A DNA stretch of 6,346 bases, from NCBI GenBank assembly GCA_029859085.1, contig JAOUDU010000167.1, forward strand, positions 1 through 6,346, in the 5' to 3' direction. The notes under the pieces are model-generated. The model made no database searches. It was given only the letters and a program-made list of their open reading frames with translations, and was not told the DNA's origin. Positions within the stretch are counted from its first letter, which is position 1. Each line of letters starts with the position of its first letter. The translations under genes and the position numbers were made by a program. This DNA is from Gammaproteobacteria bacterium (lineage in GTDB: Bacteria; Pseudomonadota; Gammaproteobacteria; Pseudomonadales; Halieaceae). This document shows, piece after piece, positions 5,654 to 6,346 of the stretch.

Positions 5654-6346
5654 TCGCCGCCGGCGGGGGCGGCCGATCGTCGCATCCCGCAGTTCATCAT
5701 AGGACAGTTGCAGACACTCGGCGTAAAAACCCGGGTCGGGCAGCATGTTGCGACAGGCATTTATCGCGATTGAGATCTTGTCGCCGCAACTCATCACCGC
5801 GTGGAACAGCCCCACACTGTCCATGATAGGCCCGAAACCCGCGCATCCCACCAGCGGGGCACCGCACAGGTAGAGCGGGTCCCTGGAGCCGGCGACATTG
5901 GTGATAACCGTGTTGACCGGCGCCGACGCTCCCGATGAAAACATCAGCCCGGTGCCGGCCCGCAACATGGCCAGGGATGCGATCTGCGGGGGAATCAACT
6001 GGGCCAGGTCCAGCGGCGTCCGCGGGCCGATGGCCGCGGTATAGCCCTTGGATGAAAGCGATTCCTGGTGGACCCGCTGCAGGCGCTGCAGGGGGTCCTC
6101 GATCTCGCTGTGTATCGCCAGGCTCATGGCGGTAACCAGGTTGCCGCCCGCCTCCCGCTCCTCATCGCTGCGAAAGCTGACCGGAATCATCGCCATGGGG
6201 GAGAAGTCGGGCAGTTCGCCCCTGGCTTCCAGGTATTTGCGCAGTGCCCCGGCCACCACGGTGACCATCACATCATTGATCGTCACGTCGCCGGCGCTGG
6301 CCTTGATCGCGCGCACCTCGTCCAGCTCGAAAAAACGTGCCTCCAC
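5651..6346 (-). CDS. WS/DGAT-family wax ester synthase / diacylglycerol acyltransferase (C-terminal part)
   Basis: The reading frame is open to the window edge, leaving the last 231 residues of a protein usually 450-500 long. The N-terminal half with the catalytic HHxxxDG motif is outside, so activity cannot be judged. Family features seen here are the ND segment VTINDVMVTVVAGALRKYL (about 21-39), PVSFRSDEEREAGGN (about 55-69), and a C-terminal domain with NTVITNVAGSRDPLYLCGA (about 145-163) followed by GLFHAVMSCGDKISIAINACRN. These enzymes transfer fatty acyl groups from acyl-CoA to long-chain alcohols or diacylglycerol, making storage wax esters or triacylglycerol at the membrane. Two details stand out: NVAGS where NVPGP is common, and a basic tail GRPRRRR. 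The GTG at the edge is only the first visible codon, not a start. The gene is co-directional with paaZ, 78 bases from it, with no clear terminator between. A functional link to phenylacetate breakdown is not shown. Confidence 0.88.
   Translation of the reverse strand: MEARFFELDEVRAIKASAGDVTINDVMVTVVAGALRKYLEARGELPDFSPMAMIPVSFRSDEEREAGGNLVTAMSLAIHSEIEDPLQRLQRVHQESLSSKGYTAAIGPRTPLDLAQLIPPQIASLAMLRAGTGLMFSSGASAPVNTVITNVAGSRDPLYLCGAPLVGCAGFGPIMDSVGLFHAVMSCGDKISIAINACRNMLPDPGFYAECLQLSYDELRDATIGRPRRRR

Noticed and set aside
1..6346. Mobile elements, CRISPR arrays, tRNA or other RNA genes
   Set aside because: I saw no terminal inverted repeats with target duplications, no regularly spaced repeats, and no cloverleaf-like sequence. 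Coding genes fill nearly the whole window.

Overview
The window holds most of an aerobic phenylacetate (phenylacetyl-CoA) catabolic operon. All recognisable genes are on the minus strand, so they read from right to left. In transcription order they are: the C-terminal half of a wax ester synthase/diacylglycerol acyltransferase (WS/DGAT) family protein (6346-5651, cut by the window edge); a 78-base A+T-rich gap holding a good sigma70-type promoter; then paaZ, paaG, paaI, paaJ, paaA and the first 19 codons of paaB (57-1, cut by the other edge). The DNA is G+C-rich and tightly packed, with gaps of 12-28 bases or short overlaps between paa genes. The fused PaaZ, the close match of the paa proteins to the E. 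coli proteins as I remember them, and the WS/DGAT gene suggest a high-G+C proteobacterium. A marine, lipid-storing gammaproteobacterium is my guess. No taxonomic marker is present, so this is inference.

The genes fit one pathway. PaaA (catalytic diiron subunit) and PaaB belong to the PaaABC(D)E multicomponent monooxygenase, which epoxidises the ring of phenylacetyl-CoA. PaaG isomerises the ring 1,2-epoxide to the oxepin-CoA. PaaZ hydrolyses and opens the oxepin ring with its hydratase domain and oxidises the resulting aldehyde with its ALDH domain, giving 3-oxo-5,6-dehydrosuberyl-CoA. PaaJ thiolyses that product, and later 3-oxoadipyl-CoA, to acetyl-CoA and succinyl-CoA. PaaI is a hotdog thioesterase thought to release CoA trapped in dead-end intermediates. 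All catalytic residues I looked for are present, and I saw no frameshift or truncation other than at the window edges. The genes for PaaC, PaaD, PaaE, PaaF, PaaH and PaaK are not here. Some probably lie beyond position 1, after paaB.

The gene order (Z-G-I-J-A-B) differs from E. coli, where paaZ is divergent from paaABCDEFGHIJK. The most informative non-coding element is in front of paaZ. A near-consensus promoter (TTTACA, 18 bases, CATAAT) has a 17-base inverted repeat, ATACG-N7-CGTAT, filling its spacer. This looks like an operator for a repressor, plausibly a TetR-type PaaR. Next to it is an imperfect direct repeat that overlaps the -35 element and the stop codon of the upstream gene.

The window is mainly a well-known catabolic pathway, and I see no new type of system. 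The promoter/operator architecture, the operon rearrangement and the WS/DGAT neighbour deserve a second look. There is no tRNA, rRNA, CRISPR array or mobile element that I can see, and no gene-free stretch longer than 300 bases.
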